Positions 32,454 through 43,121 of a stretch of DNA of 64,000 bases are shown piece by piece (positions within the stretch are counted from its first letter, which is position 1; each line of letters begins with the position of its first letter). A program made the translations under genes and the position numbers. This DNA comes from Actinernus sp. WN-2022 (Eukaryota > Cnidaria > Anthozoa > Actiniaria > Actinernidae). A model generated the notes under the pieces. The model ran no database searches. It was not told where the DNA came from and saw only the letters and a program-made list of their open reading frames with translations. The stretch is from contig JAOWCC010001589.1 of NCBI GenBank assembly GCA_030867875.1, positions 145,487,745 through 145,551,744 on the forward strand. Reading direction: 5' to 3'.

Positions 32454-33176
32454 TCAGACAGCATCCTCTTTTGATTTGATTTGGAAGATCTTTGATGACT
32501 CATCTTTACAAATGATTTTTTTTGACCAGAGGTATTTGAGATGATGATGTCTTTTGTAAAGGAGGGCCTCGCCAAATAATTCCTTATTCATTCTTGATAA
32601 ACTCTCGTTAAGAAATATTTTGGATTCTGCTCTTTCACGCACGAGACCAAGGTCGCAAGTCATCTTTCCATTTAGATTTTGATGCTCGGCGAAGGCTTGG
32701 TCTCTTATCTTACGGTTGGCGAATTTAACAATGAGGTTTGCATTTTCTTTATTGGCTATGCGATTGGCCGCTTCAATATCCGAGTTATGAAGAACTAGGT
32801 TAAGCTGTTGGAATAGATCGATTACAATCTGTTCAGCATCTTCCTGTGATGTTTGAGGGATCCCGCTTATTTCGATCATACTTCGTCTGCCATACTGCTC
32901 GAGGTCATTTGTGGCATTCATTGCTTTATTGGCAATACCTTCGACATACTTGCATTTGTTTTCCAGCTACTCATTTTCTGTCTTCAGGTAAACATTTTCC
33001 TTCATAAGGTTGTCATTTAGTTTTCTGAGTTCATCATACTGTAGAGATATGAATTCTTGACTCGTAATTACTCGGTTAAGTTTCTTGTCAATTTCTTTCT
33101 CTCTCTCCGTGATAGTTCCGACCAATTCTTTCAGTGCCTTCTCAATACCCTCAAGTCTTTCATCCACATCGGCCAT
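32454..33176 (-). pseudogene. LINE ORF1 (coiled coil plus RRM-like), one stop
   Basis: A single frame from ATG 33176 to 32454 is interrupted by one TAG at about 32967. The N-terminal 70 codons form a heptad-rich coiled coil (RLEGIEKALKELVGTITERE, LRKLNDNLMKENVYLK). The C-terminal part carries EQYGRRSMIEISGIP, NLIVKFANRKIRDQAF and IFLNESLSRMNKELF, typical of L1-like ORF1 proteins of invertebrate LINEs, which bind RNA as trimers. It resembles ORF1 at 51132-51888 in layout and motifs. The endonuclease/RT ORF does not follow; the dispersed repeat does. Confidence 0.8.
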
Positions 33177-35365
33177 ATCGTTGTTTCATGGCATAAAACT
33201 TAACTAAAATTTGACGATTTGCGTTTAGACTAGCATCAATGTCGGATGAGTTTCCTACACAGAAACATGACTGTCCGCCATGACCGCTGCACATCGCCAA
33301 GTGGTTCAGCTTATGTGTCTCTCTCAGGCCCTTCACATACTCTCCGGTCCATCGCGACGACAGCACACCTTTACAACAACAAAGATGTCTTGCTCGTTTC
33401 CTTAGGTCCACATCTTCCACTGAGTCCACCTCTGCTTCTGGTAACAGGTTTGGCTGGCCGTACATCATAGCGTTAGGCGTCAGTACTGGAAGTTGAACAT
33501 CGTCTTCCACATAAGATAACGGACGGTTGTTGACTGTGACCTCTACATCAAGGATCACATCCTCAAGCTCACTCCACGTCAGATTCGCTCGTCCCACTGC
33601 CTTGTAGAAAGCTTGCTTGACAACTCCGACTAACCTCTCGAACTGCCCTCCCCACCACGGGGCACGACTGAGGTTGAACTAACATAAAATGTTCTGGTGA
33701 GCCAAATAGTCTTCTATCTTCTCATCCTTCAAGATATTCTTGGGTCACTTTGCTGCAGACACGAAACTCCTTCCATTGTCGGAGTATATCTTCTGTGGTC
33801 TCCCCCGTCTAGCAATGACCTGTTTGAAGCTTTTGAGAAACCCCTCCATGGTTTGGTCAGGTAGCAGCTCAATGTGAATGGCTCTAGTTAGGCTACTTCT
33901 CTGATATCTTGTAGGTTATAGGCCCATCATAATCTACACCAAGCATTTGGAACAGTGTCGAACCCTCAGTGCGGTCAACTGGTACGTTCTCCGCTGGTGG
34001 ATTATGGAACGGCGTGGTGTGGAACGTTTTGCAGCCGTAACAGTGGTTCACTACTTTCTTTGTTAACTGCCTAATTTGCGGTATCCAATAATCTCGTCTG
34101 ATAAGTGACATTGTGAGGCCAACTCCCCCTTTTAAGATCAGGAGATGCGCATCTTCCACCTTCTTCTTTGTTAACACTCCACTGGGCGGTATATAGATAG
34201 GGTAGCTCCCTTGAATCCTTCCTCGACACTCGTAGATTCCTTGGTCACTATCTGTAAGTTGAGCCTCAACTGGTCTTCCTTGAACTTGTCCGTTACACTG
34301 TACCGCTCTTGCTCTCTATCCACCACTTCGCCTACTTCTCTGTCTCAGCGGCCGTTAGAGGCCTGCCAACTCGTTCTGACTTCTTATCCTTGCAATTCTG
34401 AAAAAAATGTGTAATCCACGCCATGATTCGGATTGCTCGCCAGAAGGTATGCTAAAAGTTCGTTGAATTCGTCTTTGGTTTCTACCGCACTTGCGAAGAT
34501 GTTCCTTGTGAGTTTGGTTTCTGCTTCTGTCTCCTTGCTCGATTCTGTCACAATGTCGTCCGGCCACTGGTGTGGATGAGCCAACAACTCTGTTACATGC
34601 AGCCATGAGTTGGACAACTTGTCAGGCTTACATCCTCTACTTCCTACATCATTCTGATTCTGATCAGAACTGACATGTCTGCGCTCTATGAAGTTCTTGG
34701 CATTGATCTTGTTCACCCTGTTCGCCACGAACTGCTTGTACATGTAGGTACCCTCCCTTGAGCCAATGAAGCGCCACGGTGCTATCCAGCCATCCGTCGA
34801 CTGACTTGACCGTGTAGCCCTTAAGCACATTCTTTTCATTATCTGTCAGGTTGGTTGCCATATGCGCAGACACAAGCTCCAATCTTGGGATCGTGAGTAT
34901 TTTCTTGGCCAACCTAGACTTCGCCACTAGTAAACACCCTTCGTCACTCCTGAAGTCTGCTGGACTACGACACATAGCTGCTGACGTACCTATCACCGAA
35001 TGCATGAAGATGAAATGGCTTCAATGGGCTCCTTGAAGCTCGCAAGGCTGTGTGGTACTTCAACCTTGTCAGAGAGGCTCGTCACAAATCTCTGTTGACC
35101 TATATTGTCTGACACCTTCTTGTCCCATGGTAGCTGATGATCGCATACGTCACGAAATAGAAGCTTTCCCACGAGAGTCACAGGTGACACTAGACTGAGC
35201 AGGTCATACGCTGAGGCGAGGTACTGCAGTCTTTCTCTCTTAGTTGTCTCGGTAGGTTTCTCAGGAAAGGTTACAGCTATTGTTTCTCTCTTCTTGTTCC
35301 ATGGAAGCCTCAGCATCTTGGTTTTCTCCTGTCGTTCAAATGGAAAATCAGCATTGGTATCATAC
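33177..35365 (-). mobile_element. BEL/Pao retrotransposon, RT/RNase H-integrase partial copy
   Basis: From high to low coordinate: RT thumb and RNase H-like region at 35365-35000 (KTKMLRLPWNKKRETIAVTF, LQYLASAYDLLSLVSPVTLV, GKLLFRDVCDHQLPWDKKVS); 35005-34700 (IPRLELVSAHMATNL, VKSVDGWLDSTVALHWLKGG); a connecting region with HVSSDQNQNDVGSRG; an integrase zinc-binding part at 34177-33900 (DAHLLILKGGVGLTMSLIRR, HCYGCKTFH); and the integrase end at 33597-33270 (TVNNRPLSYVEDDVQLPVLT, SSRWTGEYVKGLRETHKLNH). It complements the first BEL/Pao copy, but the arrangement is not collinear, so they are separate or rearranged copies. The low-coordinate end is cut by the LINE ORF1 unit; the high-coordinate end joins a different LINE. 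Confidence 0.85.
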
Positions 35366-36027
35366 ATGTAGCTGAAGTGAGTTAAAATCCGAGCTACTCG
35401 GTTTTGCAGTTTTTGTAGTTTGTTAGAGAAGGTAATATTACAGTTACCCCAGATGACACTGCAGTAATCAAAATGCAGTTGAACCAGGGCATTGTAAATA
35501 AACTGCAGCGTTGCCAAGGGAACAAATGGTCTGCAACGTCTCAGTGCTCCAATACCAGAAGCAATCTTCTTAGATATATTATCAATGTTTACTAACCAAG
35601 ATAGATTTTCATCAATAGTAACTCCAAGAGATTTCGAAAAAGTGACGTGCTTTATAGGAGCATCATCAACGACTAGAGATGGGGATCTATTAATCTATTA
35701 AACATACTTAACTTTTGTCTCGATCCAATTAGCATGAATTCAGTTTTAGATTTATTTAATGTGACATTGTTTGCGATGAGCCAATCATTTATTTTGGAGA
35801 GGTCTTCATTCACAACACAATCAATGTTATCAATATTGTTACTTGCAAAAGTTAAATGCGTGTCGTCAGCATACATACGAGGCTGACAGTTTGAGAGACA
35901 GTTAGGCAGGTCATTTATGTATAAAATGAAAAGTAGAGGTCCAGGGATTGTTCCCTGGGGAATGCCACATGATAATGGTCGATTGTCTGAGAAAGAAGCA
36001 TTCACAAAGCATCTTTAATTACGATTG
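35366..36027 (-). mobile_element. LINE RT palm-to-thumb fragment
   Basis: The minus strand encodes NRN-stop-RCFVNASFSD, RPLSCGIPQGTIPGPLLFIL, YINDLPNCLSNCQPRMYADD (intact YADD), NDWLIANNVTLNKSKTEFML, a frameshift near 35685, then FSKSLGVTIDENLSWLVNID, FIYNALVQLHFDYCSVIWGN and LQNRVARILTHFSYM. At 35365 the reading passes straight into BEL/Pao RT. At 36027 it is cut inside the RT by the TIR element that starts at 36028. I could not find the missing upstream RT part beyond 44380. Confidence 0.82.
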
Positions 36028-36049
36028 TTTAAAGTGCTACTGAAGCGAA
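36028..36049 (+). repeat. Left 22-bp terminal inverted repeat
   Basis: Exact inverse of 44359-44380. Confidence 0.85.
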
Positions 36050-36897
36050 ACATTTTTTTTTTACTTAAATAGCTTCTTCAATCTTTGAATGATCATATGA
36101 AACTAGAAAACTGCTTATTATCCCCCGAGAAACTGTTTTTATCTAGCTTCAAAGAAGGGTCACTCAGTGTGACAAATCCGAAAACGCGAGCCAGCAAGAT
36201 AGTCAGCGGTTGCTCCCATGAGTGACGTCACACGTGTTACACAAGCTTTAGTACTTGAGAGAGAACCCTGGCTTGAGAGAGGGTCTTAGACTTAGTGTTC
36301 GAAGAGCGAAATATTAGCGGGGAAAATGGCAGCCCCCGAGGAATTGCATTCAACTTCAAGCTCTGAGAGTTGTAGAGAGTCCTCACAAAGCGAAAGTGAA
36401 GGCGATTTTGGAGTTGCTGGCGGAGCGGTCGAGCCTTACAGATTCGAACCACTTGCACCAAAGGGTGTCGAAGAATCCGAAGAAGAAGATGAAGATGGTT
36501 TAACTCCTGCCATTCTGGCGTCAAGATTTGAAATGGAGACAACTGTGGATGTGTGGTAACTATAACATTAATAGTAAAGTCATGCATGGCAAAATAATTT
36601 CGCTTTCAAACCACTCCGTTACTCTGTGGCACGAATGTGATTAAGATAAGTTATTTCACCTGGCATAAACATTGAAAATTAAGCTTATGTTTTATTGTTC
36701 GAAGGTGCAAGTGTGGGAATTGTAAGGAGGAACTACTCTCCAGTGCAATGGAGTTCAGATGTTGCAAAGAGGTTGCTGCAGCCACGGGAAAACTAGTGTT
36801 TGATGGCGTTGACGCGGCGTGCATTACTATGCACTCGGACTTCGTAGCGCTCACAAATGCGACAGTCTTCGAGCAAGGCTGCCCGCTGACAGGCTGA

Positions 36898-37219
36898 CAG
36901 GGGCTTTACCATTACCGAAAGTGTTGGCCTAAAACACGGAGAGCTTATGATCCCAGCTTTTACCAAAGGGAAGTCTCAATTAGAGCCGGTTGATGTTGAG
37001 CGGTCAAGGGGGATTGCCAGTGTAAGGATACACGTAGAAAGAGTTATTGGGTTATTACGCCGAAAGTATACCATATTACAGAGTACACTACCTACTGACT
37101 TTCTTTACTGTAACCCAAATGGGCCACCAGAGTCACAGGTACCAGTAGTAGACAGAATCATAAGGGTTTGCTCTGCACTTATCAATTTTTGCCCACCAAT
37201 AGTTCCATTTGATTAGTTT
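36898..37219 (+). pseudogene. DDE transposase C-terminus (ISL2EU-type), truncated
   Basis: From about 36898 the plus strand reads [20 protein letters not shown], then [20 protein letters not shown] and [20 protein letters not shown], and ends FCPPIVPFD with a stop at 37214-37219. This is the end of a DDE_Tnp_4 transposase, with the third-acid helix (VERVIG). The first two catalytic Asp residues and the THAP/HTH region are missing: the left side is fused directly to exon 2 of the ballast-domain gene. It faces the SWIM-YqaJ gene tail to tail, as expected for a two-gene ISL2EU element. Confidence 0.75.
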
Positions 37220-38404
37220 CTGTGTTATTGCTTATCCTGATTTGGGCATAAGGTACTAGAAATTCTAAATAGTCGAGTCGCAGGTGCATGGCCAGATAAT
37301 TTTGTTTCATTTAAGCCCGTTCAAAATTTAAAAACTCATTCCAGATTTGTCATTTAAAGAAATTTGGTTGAGCAAAAGCACTTCAAATTACTGTGATATA
37401 TTTTAGCACATAATACAAGGACTTTTAAGTGGCACTTATAATGACAGGCTGTCTGCCATGGTCTATAAAAATAAATTACTGGCAGTCAAATGAGGTATGT
37501 GTATGCTTCCCTGGGAAAATTTGAAATTCAGAAATTGGTTATTACGTGCATTCTCCAAGCTACTGTTAGATTGTGCCACTGAACTAGTCTTTGTAAAAAG
37601 AAAGAGATATTCAGCCACATTTCAGGATTTCATACAACAGTCTTTTTAATTTTTTTTTTAATAATGCAGGATTGTGTGTGGTGAGAAGTGCATTATGAAT
37701 ATTGAAACGAAATATGAAAATATGGTTGAGAGTACAATAACACTGAGATAAGATAATAATGTTTTAATGACTATTCAAATTCATTTATATTACAATTTAC
37801 TTGACCTGTCTTTACTAAGTATAATGCATTTTTATTAGAGTGGTTTTCATTAACCTATAAAATACAATTACCAGAAAGTTTAAATTACACTTTCATGCCA
37901 TCTAGTTTTTTTATTTCTTTACTATTACTGTTTAATAAATACCTTGTGCTTCACAAGGAAATTAATCCACTCTAATATACATATATTCATGTTTTGTTAG
38001 AACATCAATTTTTCGAGTACTTTCTTCAATAAAATTGTCATTACGAAGCCTTGACATCCTAATTTATTTACATCTGAAAGTGGAATAACTGGGTCCAAAT
38101 AAATCCAATCAAGACAACATTGAAGCTTACCGGTAAGCTTTGTCAAGAATATACAACACTAGCATGATTTTCTCCCTTTTCTTCTCCTAAATACTACATG
38201 TTTAGGCCCAAATGCTGATCTTTTCACGAGCCATTTGCAACCGAAACAATAGATAATCAAGTGGTTCTCTTGAAATTAGTTAAGAGCAATATTTTAAAGC
38301 AGTTATTATTAGCTCATGGAAAATGTTGCCTCTAGAACTGAGCCTGGGTATAGTACTTCCTCATATTTCAATTGCTTGTACTCAACACTTTCAAGAATAT
38401 GTTT
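37220..38404. other. Intergenic spacer between convergent element genes
   Basis: AT-rich with only short frames, lying between the transposase stop and the end of the Ulp1 coding part. Presumably the shared 3' region of the nested element. Confidence 0.5.
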
Positions 38405-41298
38405 CTAAATAGTTGGAAACATACTCATTTTCCCATTTCTCATGCAAGCTATTAAGTGTGGGCGCATTCTAGAAATATCAAAAGTTATGTGACTTGGATT
38501 GTTGGCAAAAGCTAGACACGTAGCAAAAGCAATAGAAAAAACCCCGCAGTCACTACCATTTTTCTGTTGCTGAACTGGTACAAAGTCCAGACCAAATAAA
38601 TGCCCACCCAGTAAATCATTGGTCTGGTCCTCTACCTCTTGAATGATAGCATCATGATACAAACTGTCATAAAGGTTAACCCTGCCAGGCAAACACCCTA
38701 TAGAACTAACGCACACCCAGTGATCACTGCCAGTGTGCAAAATCTGAATGAACTCCCCAGTTACCACATCAAAGCTTCGACAAGGTCCGAGAGTTGTGCG
38801 TTGCAGTCCTTCAATGGCTGGGTTGAGTTCTTGTAGTAACACATGGGCAGTTTGAATAATTTCACAATTTAGCCACCCATCAGGGTCACTAATTAAGTCA
38901 TAATCAATATTGTTCCGTTTCGTGAGACTACACCTCTTGTTGTTTAATGTGGCTTTTGTTTCTTTGGTGATCTCAATGTCGTCATCACTGTCACTGACAT
39001 CACGCGAAAGGTATGACGCGGTTGATGCTGCTGCTGCTGAGTACGATGTAGAAGCCCTGTCACTGACATCACTTGAGAGGCACGATTCAGTTGACGTGGC
39101 TGCTGATGAGCACGATGTCGAAGCCCTGTCACTGACATCACTTGAGAGGCACGATTCAGTTTACGTGGCTGGCGATGAGCAAGAAGTAGAAGTGGTAGTT
39201 GGTTTAGCCGAAGTAGCCTTTGTTTTCTTCTGTTTGTAACTAACACATTTCCATGTTGTTTTGGCATTGTTTGGCATTCTTTTCAGTCCCAGACAAGACA
39301 AATGAAAAAACAGTCCATTCCCACAGCTTGGATTGTGACACTCAAGCAGTTTATCTCCTATTACTGCCGTTGTATTACAAATGCATATTTTGTCGCGCTG
39401 TATTGCAGCCTGTATAACAGCAGTTTGTTGCTTGTCTTTTTTATCCCCCCTGCCACGCTTGAACTGTGGTAATCTGCTGCAGTGAGGGCAGTACCAAGTT
39501 TTAGGCATCAACACTTCATTTAGTGAAAGCCATGCAGTATGAAATGTACCGTACGGGCATTCTGCATTACTACATGTGACCACTGGATCACTGTGCTTGC
39601 GTCTACAAAAGCAGATAGCATTGTCAGTACTAGCACTTGTAGCTGGGACATCACACTTTCTAGTGTACCATCTCCCTAAGATCTCTGGCAGAATACAATT
39701 TCTCCAAAATGCCTCCAGTTTCTGTATGGCAGTGTTTGAGAACTGTGTGTCAGGGCAAAATCTGTCACATACCATGTGTGCATTTCCATCAGAGTCAATT
39801 GCATAAACAATAAAGTCACAATGTTTTCTCTCTTGTAGAGTGAACAACTGCTGCTGTACTTGGAAGTGATAGATATGAGCCCTCTTTAACTGGTAATTAC
39901 CATTAACCTTCTCCAGACAAGAGCTCTTTTGCTGGACATAATTTTCAAAGTCACCATTTGGGATTGAGATTGGACACTTGACCTCACCACATCCTAGCCC
40001 ACAGCAATCACAAGAAATTAGGAAGTCTGGTGTTGCATGTAGAAATGGGTACTCCTGGTTAATAAACAGTCCACATCTTTGAATTTGAAAGTTAATGTGT
40101 TGTGTTTCCATGTGTTTTTGGTACGCTTGAATGGCATATTCTTCATATTTGCGACCATGCCTTATTGCCTTTGTGTTTAATTTAAACAAGTGGGGATAAC
40201 ACACAGACTTGATAAGCGACTGCGATGGTTGAGCTAAATTGCTATGGTAAACAGCACCACTGACAGAGGCTCCAATTCTGCCAGCTCGATGCCTAAAAAA
40301 TCCTGAGCTTTTCGCTTGATCCCTGGTGTCCTGTTCAACTATGTTGATATCCCCGTCAGTAATATCCACTTTCACACCCACACACTTTTGCAAAAGTTCT
40401 GGGTATTCCAGATCTAAATTACAGGCTTCGTAAATATCCGATATTACTGGAACGTTCCGGCTTTTAGATACAAATTGATCGGAGTACGGATCGATTAAAC
40501 TCAATGCAACAGCGTTTGATTTGCACTGGTAGAGTTTCTTGTAAACAATGTCAATTTCCGCTTCAGAAACATTCGCTGTAGCGTCGGTGGCTCTAGTTTC
40601 GTTTTGATCGCTCAATTGGGAAGTGGTTCCATCAAAAGAGTCAATCGACCTGTCAAGGTTTTCTTTCAGCTTTTTAGCGGAAGAAAAATCAATGTCTTTG
40701 ACTCTTTCATACGATACTTCACTGACATAGCTAGGTTGGAAGGAGCCAAGTACACTTTACTTGTGTGCACGCCAACTTCCCGTTTACACTCGATATAAAA
40801 TAAAGCGCTGGCAACATGGGAGCAAGATTCTGCTAAACCCGCTTTACAGCCTAAACAATGAGCTGAAAGAATGATTCCATCGCTTGCAGCTATAAGCCAT
40901 GCATCCACTAGGGGGTCATTCATTCGTTGCGAGTGTCGAACCTTCGCTACCACAACGTGCTTCCCCGAAACCACACATCCTTTCACAGAAGCCACAAATC
41001 CTGGCACCACTTGGTTGTACGCCTCCAAACTTTTGTAGTTTTTGAACTGGTTACTTGTGTAGTAGCTTGTGTGTAAAACCAAGTAACTAAATAAGTCGGG
41101 GTGTTCTATTGGCGGCAAACACTCTGGGTCGAACTGCTCACTTGGTATGGTAGCAGGATCAATGTTGATTGCGGAAATCTTTTGTAAATAACGTAGCTTT
41201 ACGTGGGTTTCAAGCGACGTAGCGTATTTTGACAACACAGGGATGTCCTTGGTTAAACGCTGTATCTCCTTATGTTCTTTTTCCCGGGATTCATCCAT
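38405..41298 (-). pseudogene. SWIM-YqaJ nuclease-PHD-PHD-Ulp1 multidomain protein
   Basis: One intronless gene of about 960 codons with two lesions. The order from ATG 41298 is as follows. An N-terminal region is followed by a SWIM-like finger, HCLGCKAGLAESCSHVA, at about 40880-40820. A frameshift lies near 40735. The YqaJ/lambda-exonuclease domain comes next (HRAGRIGASVSGAVYH, KAIRHGRKYEEYAIQAY, then active site HATPDFLI...GEVKCP and YHFQVQQQLFTLQ). Then come PHD finger 1 (CFCRR...TWYCPHC, where the Cys expected after FHTA is Trp) and PHD finger 2 (CICN...FHLSCLGL...WKCVSY, last Cys pair damaged). A TAA at 39161-39163 falls within a 69-bp serine-rich repeat. The same frame then continues to a Ulp1/C48 protease: SDHWVCVSSIGC, VNLYDSLYH, PVQQQKNGSDCGVFS (His, Asp, Gln and Cys all present). 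YqaJ nucleases accompany ISL2EU transposases; the added PHD and SUMO-protease modules suggest chromatin reading and desumoylation during transposition, which is inference. Confidence 0.85.
38988..39195 (-). repeat. 69-bp in-frame tandem repeat, three copies
   Basis: Three units of 23 codons (SSDVSDRASTSCSSAATSTE type) lie between the PHD fingers and the Ulp1 domain. The oldest-looking copy (38988-39055) has diverged; the other two are nearly identical. The inactivating TAA is a single-base change (TCA to TAA) in one unit. Confidence 0.88.
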
Positions 41299-41372
41299 AA
41301 AAAGTCACAAAACGACAGAGAGAAGAAGAGAACGCTGTAGAAATGGCTTACTTTTATCATATATTTCACACT

Positions 41373-41450
41373 CGGAGGGGCACAATCATGGCGGCCGCCC
41401 ATATTAGGATAAGCCTGTGACGTCACATGAAAGCCAAGAATATGTAGTCT
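41373..41450 (-). promoter_or_regulatory. Terminal promoter of the nested ISL2EU-type unit
   Basis: On the minus strand this reads TATTCTTGGCTTTCA, a TGACGTCA box, then 'cgccatgattgtgcccctc' upstream of the gene that starts at 41298. The same order (tattcttggctttca ... cgtgac ... cgccatctttgtgcccctca) precedes the THAP transposase at 57663-57737. The shared block ends at the same base on the outer side, so it is probably the element terminus doubling as a TATA-less promoter with a YY1-like GCCAT box. Confidence 0.6.
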
Positions 41451-41488
41451 TGTAGATGCTTTGCAAAATCAAAAATCCTTTAGACGAC

Positions 41489-41669
41489 TGCAGAATACCC
41501 CACCATTTGGGTCATAAGGTCATAACCCTGGAATAATTTAAAAACCTAACCATTTTCAACCCCAAATCATAAATAGAACGAGTCTAAATACACCTGAGCT
41601 ATATGGATAATTTTGCACAGTTTCCAAGGGGTTTCCAAGTGATCTTTCGAAGTGGTGGGGTATTCTGCA
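41489..41669. mobile_element. MITE copy A, 181 bp
   Basis: Bounded by TGCAGAATACCCC and its inverse GGGGTATTCTGCA. The inside shares 'catagaacgagtctaaatac' and 'cctaaccatttt' with copy B at 47002-47209. It lies next to the end of the nested ISL2EU-type unit. Confidence 0.88.
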
Positions 41670-41889
41670 GTTTAGCTCCTTTATAAGCTGAGGCTGAGCA
41701 TTTGTGTTGTTTCTATTTCAGGAGTCGACGTGCAGCTGCATACCGGTTTCTTGTGAGGTGGCTTTTTGGACAGCTTGGCTGGGACAATACAAGGCCTCTT
41801 CCAGCCTGCATCTGTAATAAATTGAGGACCGAATTTCCAACCACCACCACCAGAGGCTATATGTCTGCCCAGCAACGACCACAGTGACT

Positions 41890-43121
41890 GGTGTCACCAA
41901 GAATGCTCATTTGAGCCCTAAAAAACGGCTCTTCTAGGAGCCACCAGATCTATTAAAGAAAATGACCATGACTTGTCTCTGTGAGTATGGGATCTTTTGT
42001 GTATTTAGTTATGGAAAACTAGCGAAAATGGCACTAGAAAACCTTGATAAAGAAAGTTGTCTATATATTTAGTTTTGCTTAAAGAAATGTGGAATAATAA
42101 AATAGTTTCCCTGCTCAATCTTGTATAATATTTCCGGATTTTAGCCAAGAGAGACCTACAGTCCTTATAGGCTATTAGTACACAAACAAACCCTACAAAT
42201 AGGCAGGATCCTGTCACGTGATCAAAAATATAGCATGTCAATAAAAAAATCTAACACTAACACAGAAAGGATACCGCAAGTTTCATCTTCCTATCTTTTC
42301 ATTGAAGCAGAGCTTTTTAAAATCTCTAAATTTAACAGAGTTTATGAGGCTGACTGGCAAGCCATCAGTCCCTCAAACTCTGTTATTTTTCAGGATTTCC
42401 AATAATTATCCAAGCCTGAGGTTTAAAGGTAAGAAGCTGAAATTTGCAGTGTATGCTAATTGACACCTAATCCTTCTATTTCTGATTTTTGATTATTTGA
42501 CAGGGTCCTGCAGAAGGCCTATGACCTATTAGTGGCTTCGAACTATGGCCTGATATTTCAGCCATGTACATTATGTTTCTAAAGAGAGCAGTTCAGGGAA
42601 AAAAATGTCCAAGGGCAAATATCAGTGCATTTTTCAGTGCCACAACATACACTGTAGGTTATTGTCCATCAAATATTTTCTCAACACTCTACTGATGTAT
42701 GTCAACAGATATTTTCATGTGGCAGTGGACAAATATCCTGGCATGACTAATTCAACCAATCACAGGCACATGAAAAGATTTGGTGGATTATATTTGGTGA
42801 TATTTTCTGTAAAACATGCTTTACTGTTGACCAAAGTTTATTAGTGTAATATATTTATAATTTTTATATTAGCAAAGCTAATTCTTAGAAACTCTTTTTG
42901 TAGATTTTAAACATTTACTTATAAAGATCCTAGAATGTACTTTCACTTTTACATTTAAACTTTTCTTTCCTGGCTTGGGTTGAATGAACAGCAACAAATT
43001 TAATTTATGAAAGTGAATAAGAAAAAATGTAATAGTCCACTTATCTTTAATAAAACTTCAACTAACGGTAGTTTGTCAAATCATATTTCAGCATTACTCA
43101 AGATTATCTTCTAAATTTCTA
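41890..43121. other. No gene recognised
   Basis: Non-coding part of the composite element between the ballast-domain last exon and the THAP gene's second exon. A 79-codon plus frame at 42605 has no motif. Confidence 0.4.

Larger units (their letters stand above)
36326..41887 (+). pseudogene. Interrupted gene with P2X7-ballast-like zinc domain
   Basis: Exon 1 (36326-36555) encodes an acidic N-terminus (MAAPEELHSTSSSESCRESS ... ESEEEDEDGL) and ends ETTVDV with a GTAACT donor. Exon 2 (36705 to about 36870) continues WCKCGNCKEEL, EFRCCKEVAAATG and ITMHSDFVALTNATV. The last exon (41722-41887, after a clean tttctatttcag acceptor) reads RRAAAYRFLVRWLFGQLGWD, RPLPACICNKLRTEFP, then a stop. The cysteine pattern (CxCGxC ... 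CC) and the later AYR..VRW and LP.C...IR..FP blocks match the cytoplasmic 'ballast' zinc domain of the P2X7 receptor, which also occurs in element-encoded cnidarian proteins. No channel domain is present. Between exons 2 and 3 lies the nested ISL2EU-type unit, which replaced part of the domain. Confidence 0.68.

Noticed and set aside
36326..41887. P2X7 receptor gene
   Set aside because: Only the cytoplasmic ballast-like zinc domain is present; no transmembrane or ATP-binding ectodomain, and it lies inside a TIR element.
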